DNA from: Nocardioides sp. L-11A
GTDB taxonomy: Bacteria; Actinomycetota; Actinomycetes; Propionibacteriales; Nocardioidaceae
DNA: 64,000 bases
Assembly (NCBI GenBank): GCA_029961745.1
Contig: CP124680.1
Location: 2,852,001 to 2,916,000 of the forward strand
Direction of reading: 5' to 3'
Part shown: piece by piece, positions 9,604 through 16,854 of the stretch
How positions within the stretch are numbered: the stretch's first letter is position 1
Layout of the letters: every line of letters starts with the position of its first letter
The notes under the pieces: model-generated
Told to the model about the DNA's origin: nothing
Databases searched by the model: none
Seen by the model: the letters and a program-made list of their open reading frames with translations, nothing else
Program-made: the position numbers and the translations under genes

Positions 9604-10596
9604 GTGCAGCCTCTCCTCGACCAGCACGGACGGATCGCGACGGACCTCCGTGTCTCGCTGACCGACCGGTGCAACCTGCGGTGCACCTACTGCATGCCGC
9701 CCGAGGGCCTCGACTGGTTGCCGTCCGAGGACCAGCTCACCGACGACGAGGTGGTGCGCCTCATCGGCGTCGCGGTCCGGCAGCTGGGCGTCGACGAGGT
9801 CCGGTTCACCGGCGGCGAGCCATTGGTCCGCCGCGGCCTGGTCGACATCGTGCGCCGGGTGCGCGCGCTCGACCCCGGCGTCGAGATGTCGATCACGACC
9901 AACGCCCTCGGCCTGGCCCGCACCGCCCACGCGCTCGCCGAGGCGGGGCTGAGCCGGGCCAACGTCAGCCTCGACACGGTCCGCAGCGAGACCTTCCACC
10001 AGATCACCCGGCGCGACCGCTTCACCGACGTCGTCGAGGGCCTCGCCGCGGCGGAGGCCGCCGGCCTCGGGCCGGTCAAGGTCAACGCCGTGCTGCTGCG
10101 CGGCGTCAACGACGACCAGGCGCCCGAGCTGCTCACCTGGTGCCTCGAGCGCGGCTACCACCTGCGCTTCATCGAGCAGATGCCGCTCGACGCCCAGCAC
10201 GGCTGGGACCGTGACGCCATGGTCACCGCCGACGAGATCCTGGCGTCGCTCTCCGCGGCCTTCCGGCTCTCTCCCGCGGCCGAGCCCCGGGGGAGCGCCC
10301 CCGCCGAGTTGTTCCTCGTCGACGGCGGTCCCGCCACGGTCGGCGTGATCGCCTCCGTCACCCGCCCCTTCTGCGGCGACTGCGACCGGGTCCGGCTCAC
10401 CGCCGACGGCCAGGTCCGCAACTGCCTCTTCGCCCGCTCCGAGTCCGACCTCCGGGTGGCGATGCGCGCCGGTGCCGACGACGAGGAGCTCGCCGAGCGC
10501 TGGCGGGTCGCGATGTGGGGCAAGCTGCCCGGTCACGGCATCGACGACCCGAGCTTCCTGCAGCCTGACCGGCCCATGTCCGCCATCGGTGGTTGA
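9604..10596 (+). CDS. moaA: GTP 3',8-cyclase, molybdenum cofactor biosynthesis
   Basis: A 330-residue radical-SAM enzyme that converts GTP to 3',8-cyclo-7,8-dihydro-GTP, the first step of molybdopterin synthesis. The N-terminal cluster motif is CNLRCTYC (CxxxCxxC). The C-terminal second 4Fe-4S cluster is held by PFCGDCDRVRL and, after ~14 residues, NC. The protein ends in GG, the C-terminal pair MoaA uses as a catalytic tail. It starts with GTG, with TAGACT 6 nt upstream, consistent with a leaderless mRNA. An upstream ATG at 9599 is out of frame. No other moa genes are adjacent. Confidence 0.97.
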   Translation: MQPLLDQHGRIATDLRVSLTDRCNLRCTYCMPPEGLDWLPSEDQLTDDEVVRLIGVAVRQLGVDEVRFTGGEPLVRRGLVDIVRRVRALDPGVEMSITTNALGLARTAHALAEAGLSRANVSLDTVRSETFHQITRRDRFTDVVEGLAAAEAAGLGPVKVNAVLLRGVNDDQAPELLTWCLERGYHLRFIEQMPLDAQHGWDRDAMVTADEILASLSAAFRLSPAAEPRGSAPAELFLVDGGPATVGVIASVTRPFCGDCDRVRLTADGQVRNCLFARSESDLRVAMRAGADDEELAERWRVAMWGKLPGHGIDDPSFLQPDRPMSAIGG

Positions 10597-10611
10597 GTTT
10601 CCCCATCCTGA

Positions 10612-10677
10612 CCGTTGAGTTGCCGGTTCCCAGCCGTTGAGTTGCCGGTTCCCAGCCGCTGAGTTGCCGGTTCCCAG
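10612..10677. repeat. Three tandem 22-bp repeats between convergent genes
   Basis: Three head-to-tail units of 22 bp (10612-10633, 10634-10655, 10656-10677) read CCGTTGAGTTGCC followed by GGTTCCCAG. The third differs at one base. Degenerate TTGAGT pieces flank them (10591-10600 and 10679-10685), the last running up to the stop codon of the minus-strand gene. They fill the gap between moaA and the AbiEi/DUF559 gene. Related CAACTCAA and CAAGTCAAG strings occur at 11742-11800 on the other side of that gene. Confidence 0.85.
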
Positions 10678-10685
10678 TTGTTGAG

Positions 10686-11615
10686 TCACCACTTCGTCCA
10701 ACGGCGGTTCGTGTACGTCGGCGCCAGGGCTGCCTCGAGCCGACGGATCCAGCGCGTGCGGGCCGTGCCGCTGAAGTCGCCGCGCTTGACGACGATCACT
10801 ACCCAACCGTGCTCACGGAGCCAGCGGCGTCGTGCGATGTCGTACTCGCGCTGTTCGTCGATCAGGTCGTGGAACTCCTCGCCGTCGTACTCGACGCACA
10901 CGCGGGCGGATGGGTAGGCGAAGTCGAGCCGGTACGTCGGCACGCCGTCGATCTCGATCCACCACTGAGATTCGGGCCTTGGCAGGCCCTCGTCCAGGAT
11001 CTCCAGCAGCACCCACGCTTCGCGGTGGGACTCGACGCGCGGTTCGACGAGCGCGGTGAGCGGCCGGCACTGGAGGACGCCCCGGCGACGTCGGTACCTC
11101 GGCAGTTCGCTCGCCAGGTCGGCGCTGGTGAAGCCGTGTAACCGGGCGAGGAGGCACATCGCGGCGAACGCGTCACGGCGGTGAAGGTGGCAGCCGAGGT
11201 CCAGGGCGGTGCGGATCGGTGAGGTGACCCGCAGGCCGTCCAGCTCCACGACGTCGGCCGGGAGCAGGTCACGCTGTCGGCCGCTGAGCTCGCGACGGCG
11301 TGTTGCGCGATGGCCGCGCAGCGAGCACGTCTCGACGGCGGCGGGCAGGTCGCTCTCGGCGAAGGTGTGGACATCGACGCCATGGAGCCAGGCGGCGGTC
11401 CGATCGACGAGGATCTGGTCGGCGGCCACCGCGCAGCGCACGGCTCGAGCTCGCAGTTCGACCGAGTCGGGCGTATCGACACGCCGGTAGGTGCCGGACC
11501 CGAGTCGAACCAGGAGACCGGTCGCAACGCCGCGCCAGACCTGGTCGTGCGTCAGACCGTGCTCGACTGCCTCGCTGAGGTGGAAGGGCGTGGTCGGAAA
11601 GTCGTCGATGTCCAT
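10686..11615 (-). CDS. AbiEi-like N-terminus fused to DUF559 endonuclease-like domain
   Basis: A 309-residue protein. The N-terminus (~1-50; FHLSEAVEHGLTHDQVWRGV, then LVRLGSGTYRRV) looks like the winged-helix start of AbiEi-family antitoxins. The C-terminal part (~205-300; YRLDFAYPSARVCVEYDGEEFH, then REYDIARRRWLREHGW) matches DUF559, a PD-(D/E)xK fold related to Vsr nucleases. Such chimeras are abundant in actinomycetes and their role is unknown. The ATG at 11615 is preferred over upstream starts because GGAGAG lies just before it and the domain begins there. It is flanked by TTGAGTT-type repeats. Codon use is slightly less GC-biased than its neighbours, so it may be accessory. Confidence 0.8.
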   Translation of the reverse strand: MDIDDFPTTPFHLSEAVEHGLTHDQVWRGVATGLLVRLGSGTYRRVDTPDSVELRARAVRCAVAADQILVDRTAAWLHGVDVHTFAESDLPAAVETCSLRGHRATRRRELSGRQRDLLPADVVELDGLRVTSPIRTALDLGCHLHRRDAFAAMCLLARLHGFTSADLASELPRYRRRRGVLQCRPLTALVEPRVESHREAWVLLEILDEGLPRPESQWWIEIDGVPTYRLDFAYPSARVCVEYDGEEFHDLIDEQREYDIARRRWLREHGWVVIVVKRGDFSGTARTRWIRRLEAALAPTYTNRRWTKW

Positions 11616-11789
11616 CCGACGACGCTCTCCGTTCCGGGAGGACGGGCGGGCGGACAACCGGACGACTGTGGACAGGGATGCTCGGCGACCCACCTGTGGA
11701 GAGAGAACGGCACGTTCCGAAACTCGGCGGCGACCTTGCGGCAACTCAAGTGTTGGAAAGGGTCAACTCAACCGTGAGGATGCGGCAAG

Positions 11790-11978
11790 TCAAGGGTGGG
11801 GGACGGTCTCCTTCAGGAAGCCGCGCGCCCCGAGGAAGGCTGCGAGCGACTCCCGGTGTGCCGCACAGGCGAGCCAGGTCTTGCGACGTTCCGGCGTGTG
11901 GATCTTGGGGTTGTTCCACCGCAACTGCCACGCGGCCGGCTGCCGACAGCCCTTGGCCGAGCAGACGTCAGGCTCCAT
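11790..11978 (-). CDS. Small Cys/His protein conserved in actinobacteria
   Basis: A 62-residue protein with Cys6, Cys11, Cys38 and His41, arranged like a small zinc-binding site, plus a WNNPKIHTPERRKTWLAC core. I recognise this as a widespread actinobacterial small protein of unknown function, sometimes labelled acetone carboxylase without clear basis. The ATG overlaps the end of the DUF3099 gene by 11 bp, so the pair is likely co-transcribed. Longer in-frame starts exist but add low-complexity sequence that overlaps DUF3099. Confidence 0.75.
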   Translation of the reverse strand: MEPDVCSAKGCRQPAAWQLRWNNPKIHTPERRKTWLACAAHRESLAAFLGARGFLKETVPHP

Positions 11979-12315
11979 GCCCGCGATCCTCGTGCTCGCG
12001 ATCCTCGGCGTCCTGGTCGGTGTGCTCGGGCTGGTCACCCGGGCCGAGCTGGCGCTGCGGGTCGCCACCGCCGGTGAGCGGCAGCGACGTGGTGCGGCTG
12101 TCCTCGGCGTTGGCCATCACCACGGCGACGTACGGCAGGATGATCGCGCCCGCGATCAGGATCGGCCACAGCCAGTGCAGGCCGGCCGCGCCGCTGATCG
12201 CCGCGCCGACGAAGCACAGGGTCCGGATCGTCATCGCGATGACGTACTTCTTCTGCCGCCGGGCCAGGTCGTCCTGGGGGCTGGAGCCGGCCGTGGTGAT
12301 GCGGATGGCGTCCAT
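11968..12315 (-). CDS. DUF3099 family membrane protein
   Basis: A 115-residue protein with a short polar N-terminus (AIRITTAGSSPQDDLARRQKKY), two close TM helices (~28-46 and ~50-70) and a hydrophilic acidic C-terminal tail. The arrangement and the DxxxRxxKYxxxMxxRxxCF pattern match DUF3099 proteins of actinobacteria, whose function is unknown. TAGGCT lies 7 nt before the ATG, so the start is well supported and leaderless. It is divergent from the dodecin gene with a 43-bp gap. Confidence 0.82.
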   Translation of the reverse strand: MDAIRITTAGSSPQDDLARRQKKYVIAMTIRTLCFVGAAISGAAGLHWLWPILIAGAIILPYVAVVMANAEDSRTTSLPLTGGGDPQRQLGPGDQPEHTDQDAEDREHEDRGHGA

Positions 12316-12358
12316 GGCCCTCAGCCTACGCCGGTGCCCCGCTGAGTACGCTGCTGGC

Positions 12359-12574
12359 ATGTCGAATCGCACCTACCGCGTCAGTGAGATCGTCGGCACC
12401 TCCCCGGAGGGCATCGATCAGGCCGTCCGCAACGGCGTCGAGCGCGCTGGCCAGACCCTGCGCCACCTCGACTGGTTCGAGGTCACCCAGGTGCGGGGCC
12501 AGATCAAGGACGGCTCCGTCGAGCACTTCCAGGTCACCATGAAGATCGGGTTCCGGCTCGAGGACGACGAGTAG
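12359..12574 (+). CDS. Dodecin family flavin-binding protein
   Basis: A 71-residue protein matching dodecin throughout: TYRVSEIVGTSPEG, then AVRNGVERAGQTLRHLDWFEV and a C-terminal strand FQVTMKIGFRLED. Dodecins form dodecameric shells that bind flavins or flavin fragments between aromatic side chains; the Trp in LDWFEV is the expected stacking residue. They are thought to buffer riboflavin/FMN or CoA-linked flavin stress. A TACGCT -10-like box ends 6 nt before the ATG. Confidence 0.93.
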   Translation: MSNRTYRVSEIVGTSPEGIDQAVRNGVERAGQTLRHLDWFEVTQVRGQIKDGSVEHFQVTMKIGFRLEDDE

Positions 12575-12642
12575 GCCGCGACCTTCTCGCAGGTCTGCTT
12601 TTGGTGGGTCTGCCTCCGGAGCCGGATCCATGCCGTTGCGGT

Positions 12643-12701
12643 TTGGTCCCAAACCGCATGCCGGACCCCCGAATTGTTGCGGTTTGGGACCAAACCGCAG
12701 C
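12643..12701 (+). repeat. 59-bp palindromic repeat, copy A (variant)
   Basis: The same 59-nt element as the copies near 36.0, 52.5, 54.7 and 60.5 kb. The 3' palindrome TGCGGTTTGG-GA-CCAAACCGCA (12678-12699) is intact. The 5' third has diverged and, with bases just upstream, forms a second palindrome TGCGGTTTGG-TC-CCAAACCGCA (12637-12658). This copy lies between the dodecin and fabG genes, which point the same way. The 241-bp gap holds nothing else apart from fabG's TAGCGT box (12802-12807). Confidence 0.85.
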
Positions 12702-12815
12702 GATCCCGACCCACCCGATACGGAGCCGTTTGTCGGGGTCCTACAACGCAGGGCCGGGATCTTGGTGCCTGCCGCCGGTGAGGCCCAGCCATCTGCGCCA
12801 CTAGCGTCACAGAGC

Positions 12816-13526
12816 GTGAGCCAACCACGTTCCGTCCTCGTCACCGGAGGCAACCGCGGCATCGGCCGCGCGATCGCCGAGGCCTTCATCGCCGCGGGCG
12901 ACAAGGTCGCCGTCACGACCCGGAGCGGAGGCGCGCCGGACGGTGCACTCGAGCTCAAGGCCGACATCACCGATGCCGCGGCCGTCGAGGCCGCGTTCGC
13001 CGCCGCCGAGGAGGCGCACGGCCCGGTCGAGGTGCTGGTCGCAAACGCCGGCATCACCAAGGACACGCTCCTGCTGCGCATGTCCGAGGACGACTGGTCG
13101 TCGGTCATCGACACCAACCTGACCGCGTCCTTCCGCCTGGCCAAGCGCGCCGCGAAGGGCATGCTGCGTCAGCGGAAGGGCCGGATCATCTTCATCTCCA
13201 GCGTGGTGGGCCTGCTCGGCTCACCGGGCCAGGTCAACTACGCCGCGTCGAAGGCCGGCCTGGTCGGCATGGCGCGCTCGCTGGCGCGTGAGCTCGGGCC
13301 GCGCTCGATCACGGCGAACGTCGTGGCGCCCGGGTACGTCGACACCGACATGACCGCGGTGCTGAGCGACGAGCAGAAGGAGGGGATCCGCAGCCAGGTC
13401 CCCCTGGGCCGGTACGCCGACCCGACCGAGATCGCCGGGGCGGTGCTGTTCCTCGCCAGCCCCGAGGCGGCATACGTGACCGGCGCGGTGATCCCCGTGG
13501 ACGGCGGACTGGGAATGGGGCACTGA
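12816..13526 (+). CDS. fabG: 3-oxoacyl-ACP reductase (FabG1/MabA type)
   Basis: A 236-residue SDR that reduces 3-oxoacyl-ACP to 3-hydroxyacyl-ACP with NADPH in fatty-acid elongation. It shows TGGNRGIGRAIA (~11-22), NAGITKD, catalytic Ser (FISSVVG), YAASK and PVDGGLGMGH at the C-terminus, very like mycobacterial MabA. The GTG at 12816 is chosen because the fold starts there and TAGCGT lies 8 nt upstream. Two bases separate it from fabI, recreating the mabA-inhA operon layout. Confidence 0.95.
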   Translation: MSQPRSVLVTGGNRGIGRAIAEAFIAAGDKVAVTTRSGGAPDGALELKADITDAAAVEAAFAAAEEAHGPVEVLVANAGITKDTLLLRMSEDDWSSVIDTNLTASFRLAKRAAKGMLRQRKGRIIFISSVVGLLGSPGQVNYAASKAGLVGMARSLARELGPRSITANVVAPGYVDTDMTAVLSDEQKEGIRSQVPLGRYADPTEIAGAVLFLASPEAAYVTGAVIPVDGGLGMGH

Positions 13527-13528
13527 CG

Positions 13529-14311
13529 ATGACCGGAATCCTCGCAGGCAAGAACATCCTCGTCGCGGGTGTCACCCTCGACACCTCGATCGGCTTCGCG
13601 GTCGCGAAGTTCGCGCAGGAGCAGGGCGCCACGGTCCTGGTCTCCAACTTCGGCCAGGCGCTGCGGATCACCCGCCGCATCGTCAAGCGGCTCCCCGAGC
13701 TACCCGCGGTCATCGAGCTCGACGTCACCGACACCGAGCACCTCGCCGCGCTGCCGGACGCCGTCCGCGAGGCCCTGGGCCCGGACGCGACGCTCGACGG
13801 TGTCGTCCACTCGATCGCCTACGGCAACCCGGAGACGCTGCTCGGCGGCAAGTTCCTGGACGGCCCGTGGGAGGACGTCGCGCAGGCCGTGCAGGTCTCG
13901 GCGTACTCCCTGAAGTCGCTTGCCGTGGCCTGCCGCCCGTTGATGGCGTCCGGCGGATCGATCGTCGGGCTGACCTTCGACGCCAGCGTCGCGTGGCCGG
14001 TCTACGACTGGATGGGTGTCGCGAAGGCCGCCCTGGAGTCGACCAACCGCTACCTCGCCCGCGACCTGGGCGGCGACGGGATCCGGGTCAACCTGGTCTC
14101 AGCCGGTCCGCTGCGGACGCTCGCGGCGAAGGCCATCCCGGGTTTCGAGGACCTGGAGTCGATGTGGACGACCAAGTCGCCGCTCGGCTGGGACAACACC
14201 GACCAGGAGCCCACCGCCAAGGCGGTCTGCGCATTGCTCTCGGACCTGTTCCCGGCCACCACCGGGGAGATCGTCCACGTCGACGGCGGCTTCCACGCGA
14301 TGGGCGCCTGA
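13529..14311 (+). CDS. fabI: Enoyl-ACP reductase (InhA type)
   Basis: A 260-residue NADH-dependent enoyl-ACP reductase that completes each fatty-acid elongation cycle. It has the InhA-like GVTLDTSIGFAVAKFA cofactor loop, VVHSIAYG (holding the Ser equivalent to InhA Ser94) and the active site VYDWMGVAKAALES with the Tyr-x6-Lys spacing of InhA Tyr158/Lys165. SAGPLRTLAAKAIPGF is the substrate loop. InhA is the isoniazid target in mycobacteria. Its length and position right after fabG support orthology, though mycolic acids are not implied for this organism. Confidence 0.95.
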   Translation: MTGILAGKNILVAGVTLDTSIGFAVAKFAQEQGATVLVSNFGQALRITRRIVKRLPELPAVIELDVTDTEHLAALPDAVREALGPDATLDGVVHSIAYGNPETLLGGKFLDGPWEDVAQAVQVSAYSLKSLAVACRPLMASGGSIVGLTFDASVAWPVYDWMGVAKAALESTNRYLARDLGGDGIRVNLVSAGPLRTLAAKAIPGFEDLESMWTTKSPLGWDNTDQEPTAKAVCALLSDLFPATTGEIVHVDGGFHAMGA

Positions 14312-14314
14312 CCC

Positions 14315-14989
14315 CTACCCGGTACGCCGCAGCCACCGTCGGGCGCCGAGCGTCATCAGCGCCCACACCGCGAGCACGATCGCTATCTCCTCGACCACGT
14401 ACCACGGCCACGGCCCGAGCAGGTCGAGGAGCGAGCGGCCGGGCTTGCGCATGAGGTAGCCGTAGTTGGTGTCGGCGACCAGGTTGAACAGGTAGGTCCC
14501 GGCCGCCCACGCCAGCGTGACGGCGACCGCCGACCGGTAGTCGCGCCAGCGGGGCACCAGGCGCAGCCCGACGACGAGGTACACCGCCGCGAGCACGATG
14601 AGCAGGTGCAGCGCCCAGAAGGCGAAGTAGCGCGGGTGCGGCAGGTCCTCGTTGAGCGAGGGGGTCACGATGCCCTGGACGGTCAGGGTCAGTCCCCAGA
14701 AGAAGGTCAGCGCCACCGGCAGCGGCCGGTGCGTCCACAGCGCCCAGGTCGCGGCGATCCAGGCCAGGTCGCACAGATGCAGTGGCAGGGTCACGCCCAG
14801 CTCGAAGTTGAACGCGAGGTCGACGAGCTGGAAGGGCACCGTCGTCAGCGGGACGAGCACCGCCCAGGCGCGGCTGAACCGGGTCGGCCCGTCGTACGAC
14901 GCGTGCCGGCGGCCCAGGAGCACGACGGCCACCAGCCCGGCCGCGAACACCGCGAGCGGGATGATGTGGGTGGGCCCGTACTGCGTCAC
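14315..14989 (-). CDS. TIGR02206 family integral membrane protein (YwaF-like)
   Basis: A 224-residue protein with about six or seven TM helices spread over its whole length. FGPxH-type start (YGPTHIIPLAVF), LPLHLCDLAWI, LTLTVQGIVTPSL, FWALHLLIVLAAVYLV and YLFNLVADTNYGYLMRKP are the pattern of the TIGR02206/YwaF family, whose function is unknown. Start choice is uncertain: GTG at 14989 or GTG at 15004 in the same frame. The divergent SixA-type gene begins only 17 bp away, so promoters overlap. The stop is 3 bp from fabI. Confidence 0.85.
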   Translation of the reverse strand: MTQYGPTHIIPLAVFAAGLVAVVLLGRRHASYDGPTRFSRAWAVLVPLTTVPFQLVDLAFNFELGVTLPLHLCDLAWIAATWALWTHRPLPVALTFFWGLTLTVQGIVTPSLNEDLPHPRYFAFWALHLLIVLAAVYLVVGLRLVPRWRDYRSAVAVTLAWAAGTYLFNLVADTNYGYLMRKPGRSLLDLLGPWPWYVVEEIAIVLAVWALMTLGARRWLRRTG

Positions 14990-15006
14990 AGCACTACCAT
15001 GCACGG

Positions 15007-15516
15007 GTGGAGAAGCAACGGCGGCTCGTCGTCGTCCGACACGCCAAGGCCGAGCAGCTCGCCCCCTCCGACGTCGAGCGCGTGCTGAGCGAGCGGGGCC
15101 GGGCTGACGGACACGCCCTCGGCCGGTGGCTCGCGGAGCAAGGGATCGCACCCGACATCGCCTACGTGTCGTACGCCGCCCGCACCCGCGAGACCTGGGA
15201 CGTCCTGTCCGCGGGCGCCGGCTGGGACCTCGCACCGACCGTCGACGGGAGCCTCTACGGCACCGACGAGGACGGCGTGCTCGAGCTGGTGCACACCACG
15301 CCGGCGGAGGCAGCTACCGTGGTCGTGGTCGGCCACAACCCCACCATGGCGATGCTCGTGCAGCTGCTCGACGACGGCGAGGGTGAGGCATCGGGCGTGG
15401 TCGAGCTCGGCACCTTCCCGACGGGCGCCGCGGCAGTGTTCGAGATCGCCGGCCCGTGGGAGGACGTCGCGGCCATGGCGGGGCGGCTGGTCGCCTTCGA
15501 GGTGGGCCGGGTCTGA
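15007..15516 (+). CDS. SixA-type histidine phosphatase
   Basis: A 169-residue member of the histidine phosphatase superfamily. The catalytic RHAK motif (residues 11-14, LVVVRHAKAEQ) and the second histidine in VVVGHNPTMAML are present, and the small size matches SixA rather than phosphoglycerate mutase. SixA removes phosphate from phosphohistidine proteins such as ArcB or PTSNtr carriers; the actinobacterial substrate is unknown. TACCAT lies 6 nt before the GTG. The next feature downstream is a large palindrome shared with the convergent serB. Confidence 0.9.
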   Translation: MEKQRRLVVVRHAKAEQLAPSDVERVLSERGRADGHALGRWLAEQGIAPDIAYVSYAARTRETWDVLSAGAGWDLAPTVDGSLYGTDEDGVLELVHTTPAEAATVVVVGHNPTMAMLVQLLDDGEGEASGVVELGTFPTGAAAVFEIAGPWEDVAAMAGRLVAFEVGRV

Positions 15517-15520
15517 CGTC

Positions 15521-15614
15521 CGGAACCGGGACTCGACGGGCATTACTGTCACTTGTCGGGCGTTGCAACGCCCGACAAGTGACAGAATCGCCGGTCGACC
15601 GGCGATTCCTGCAC
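15521..15614. repeat. Nested palindrome repeat, family 2, copy 1
   Basis: A perfect 40-bp palindrome spans 15546-15585: CTGTCACTTGTCGGGCGTTG followed by its exact reverse complement. A second perfect 24-bp palindrome centred on CCGGTCGACCGG spans 15585-15608. The right end GCACC reaches to 3 bp from the serB stop codon. A decayed left arm (15521-15545) can be aligned to copy 2 at 26.7 kb. It sits between convergent sixA-like and serB genes, as expected for a two-way terminator. Confidence 0.9.
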
Positions 15615-15617
15615 CGC

Positions 15618-16841
15618 TCAGCCCAGCGGCGGGGCCGGCGTGACGATCCCGGCCGCGGCGTCGGCCGCCTCGATCTCCTCGCGGGTGATGCCGAGCAGGT
15701 ACATGATCGCGTCGAGATAGGGCACGTTGAGCGCCGTGTCGGCGGCCTCGCGCACCACCGGCCGGGCGTTGTAGGCGATGCCGAGCCCCGCGGCCGCCAG
15801 CATGTCGAGGTCGTTGGCACCGTCCCCGATCGCGATCGTCGCGTCCTCCGGTACGCCGAGGTCGGCAGCGAACTCGCGCAGCGCCTGCGCCTTCCCGGCC
15901 CGGTCGACGACCGCGCCGACCACCTCGCCGGTCAGCCTGCCGTCGACGATCTCGAGCGTGTTGGCCCGGGACCGGTGGATGCCGAGGTCGTCGGCCAGCC
16001 GGTCGGTGATCTGGCTGAAGCCGCCGGACACGATCGCGAACCGGTAGCCGAGGCGACGCAGCGTGCGCACCATCGTGCGGGCGCCGGGGTTCACCACGAT
16101 GGCGTCGTACACCTCGTCCAGGACGGACGCGTCGAGGCCGGCCAGCAGCTTCACCCGCGCCCGCAGCGACTGCTCGAAGTCGAGCTCGCCGCGCATCGCC
16201 CGCTCGGTGACGTCGGCGACCTCGGGCCCGAAGCCGGCGTGCTCGGCCAGCATCTCGATCACCTCGCCCTGGATCAGGGTCGAGTCGACGTCCATCACGA
16301 TCAACCGGACGCCGTGGCGCAGCAGGTCGGCCGGCTGCACCGCGACATCGATGCCGTGCGCCGCGGCGTCGCCGGCCAGGAGCTGGCGCAGTCGGTCCGG
16401 CCGGGCACCGGAGACGTCCAGCTCGATGGCGGTCACGGGGTAGCGCGCCATCCGCTCGATCCGGTCGATATTGCCGCCGCAGTCGGCGATCCGGCCGGCG
16501 ATGGCCGCCATGGCCGACGCCTTCAGCGGCGCCCCGATCACGGTGACGTGGGCGCGGTCGCGGTGCCGGGAGCGGTTGTCTCCCGAGCCCTTCTCGATGT
16601 CGACGCTCATGCCGAGCGCCTCCATGCTCGCGCCCAGCTGGCGCCGCAGCCGTTTGCGGTCGCGCGGCGCCGTCACCAGGACGCCCAGCACCAGGCGGCC
16701 CCGCATCAGGATCTGCTCGAGGTCGACGACGCTGACCCCGGACCCGGCGAGGCTCTCGAGGACCGCGGAGGTGACGCCGGGGCGGTCGGTGCCGGTGACG
16801 GTGATGAGGAGGGTGTCGTCCGCTGCATCGTGAGGGCTCAT
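15618..16841 (-). CDS. serB: Phosphoserine phosphatase with tandem ACT domains
   Basis: A 407-residue protein. Two ACT-like regulatory domains (~8-85, LLITVTGTDRPGVTSAVLE; ~95-170) precede a HAD phosphatase domain with motif I VMDVDSTLIQGE (nucleophile Asp in DxDST), motif II IVSGGF and motif III/IV GDGANDLDML. It hydrolyses phosphoserine in the last step of serine synthesis; ACT domains in this layout bind amino acids for feedback control, as in mycobacterial SerB2. The ATG at 16841 is preferred. The stop abuts a family-2 palindrome. Confidence 0.95.
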   Translation of the reverse strand: MSPHDAADDTLLITVTGTDRPGVTSAVLESLAGSGVSVVDLEQILMRGRLVLGVLVTAPRDRKRLRRQLGASMEALGMSVDIEKGSGDNRSRHRDRAHVTVIGAPLKASAMAAIAGRIADCGGNIDRIERMARYPVTAIELDVSGARPDRLRQLLAGDAAAHGIDVAVQPADLLRHGVRLIVMDVDSTLIQGEVIEMLAEHAGFGPEVADVTERAMRGELDFEQSLRARVKLLAGLDASVLDEVYDAIVVNPGARTMVRTLRRLGYRFAIVSGGFSQITDRLADDLGIHRSRANTLEIVDGRLTGEVVGAVVDRAGKAQALREFAADLGVPEDATIAIGDGANDLDMLAAAGLGIAYNARPVVREAADTALNVPYLDAIMYLLGITREEIEAADAAAGIVTPAPPLG

Positions 16842-16854
16842 GGCGGGGTGCAGG

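Noticed and set aside
10612..10677. CRISPR-like array
   Set aside because: The 22-bp units are head-to-tail with no spacers, and there are no cas genes.
8815..10806. A 663-codon minus-strand frame covering SURF1, moaA and the 22-bp repeats
   Set aside because: It crosses two well-supported genes and intergenic repeats, and its sequence is compositional only.
12643..12701. Operator for fabG
   Set aside because: The same element recurs at four gene 3' ends between convergent genes, so operator use is unlikely.
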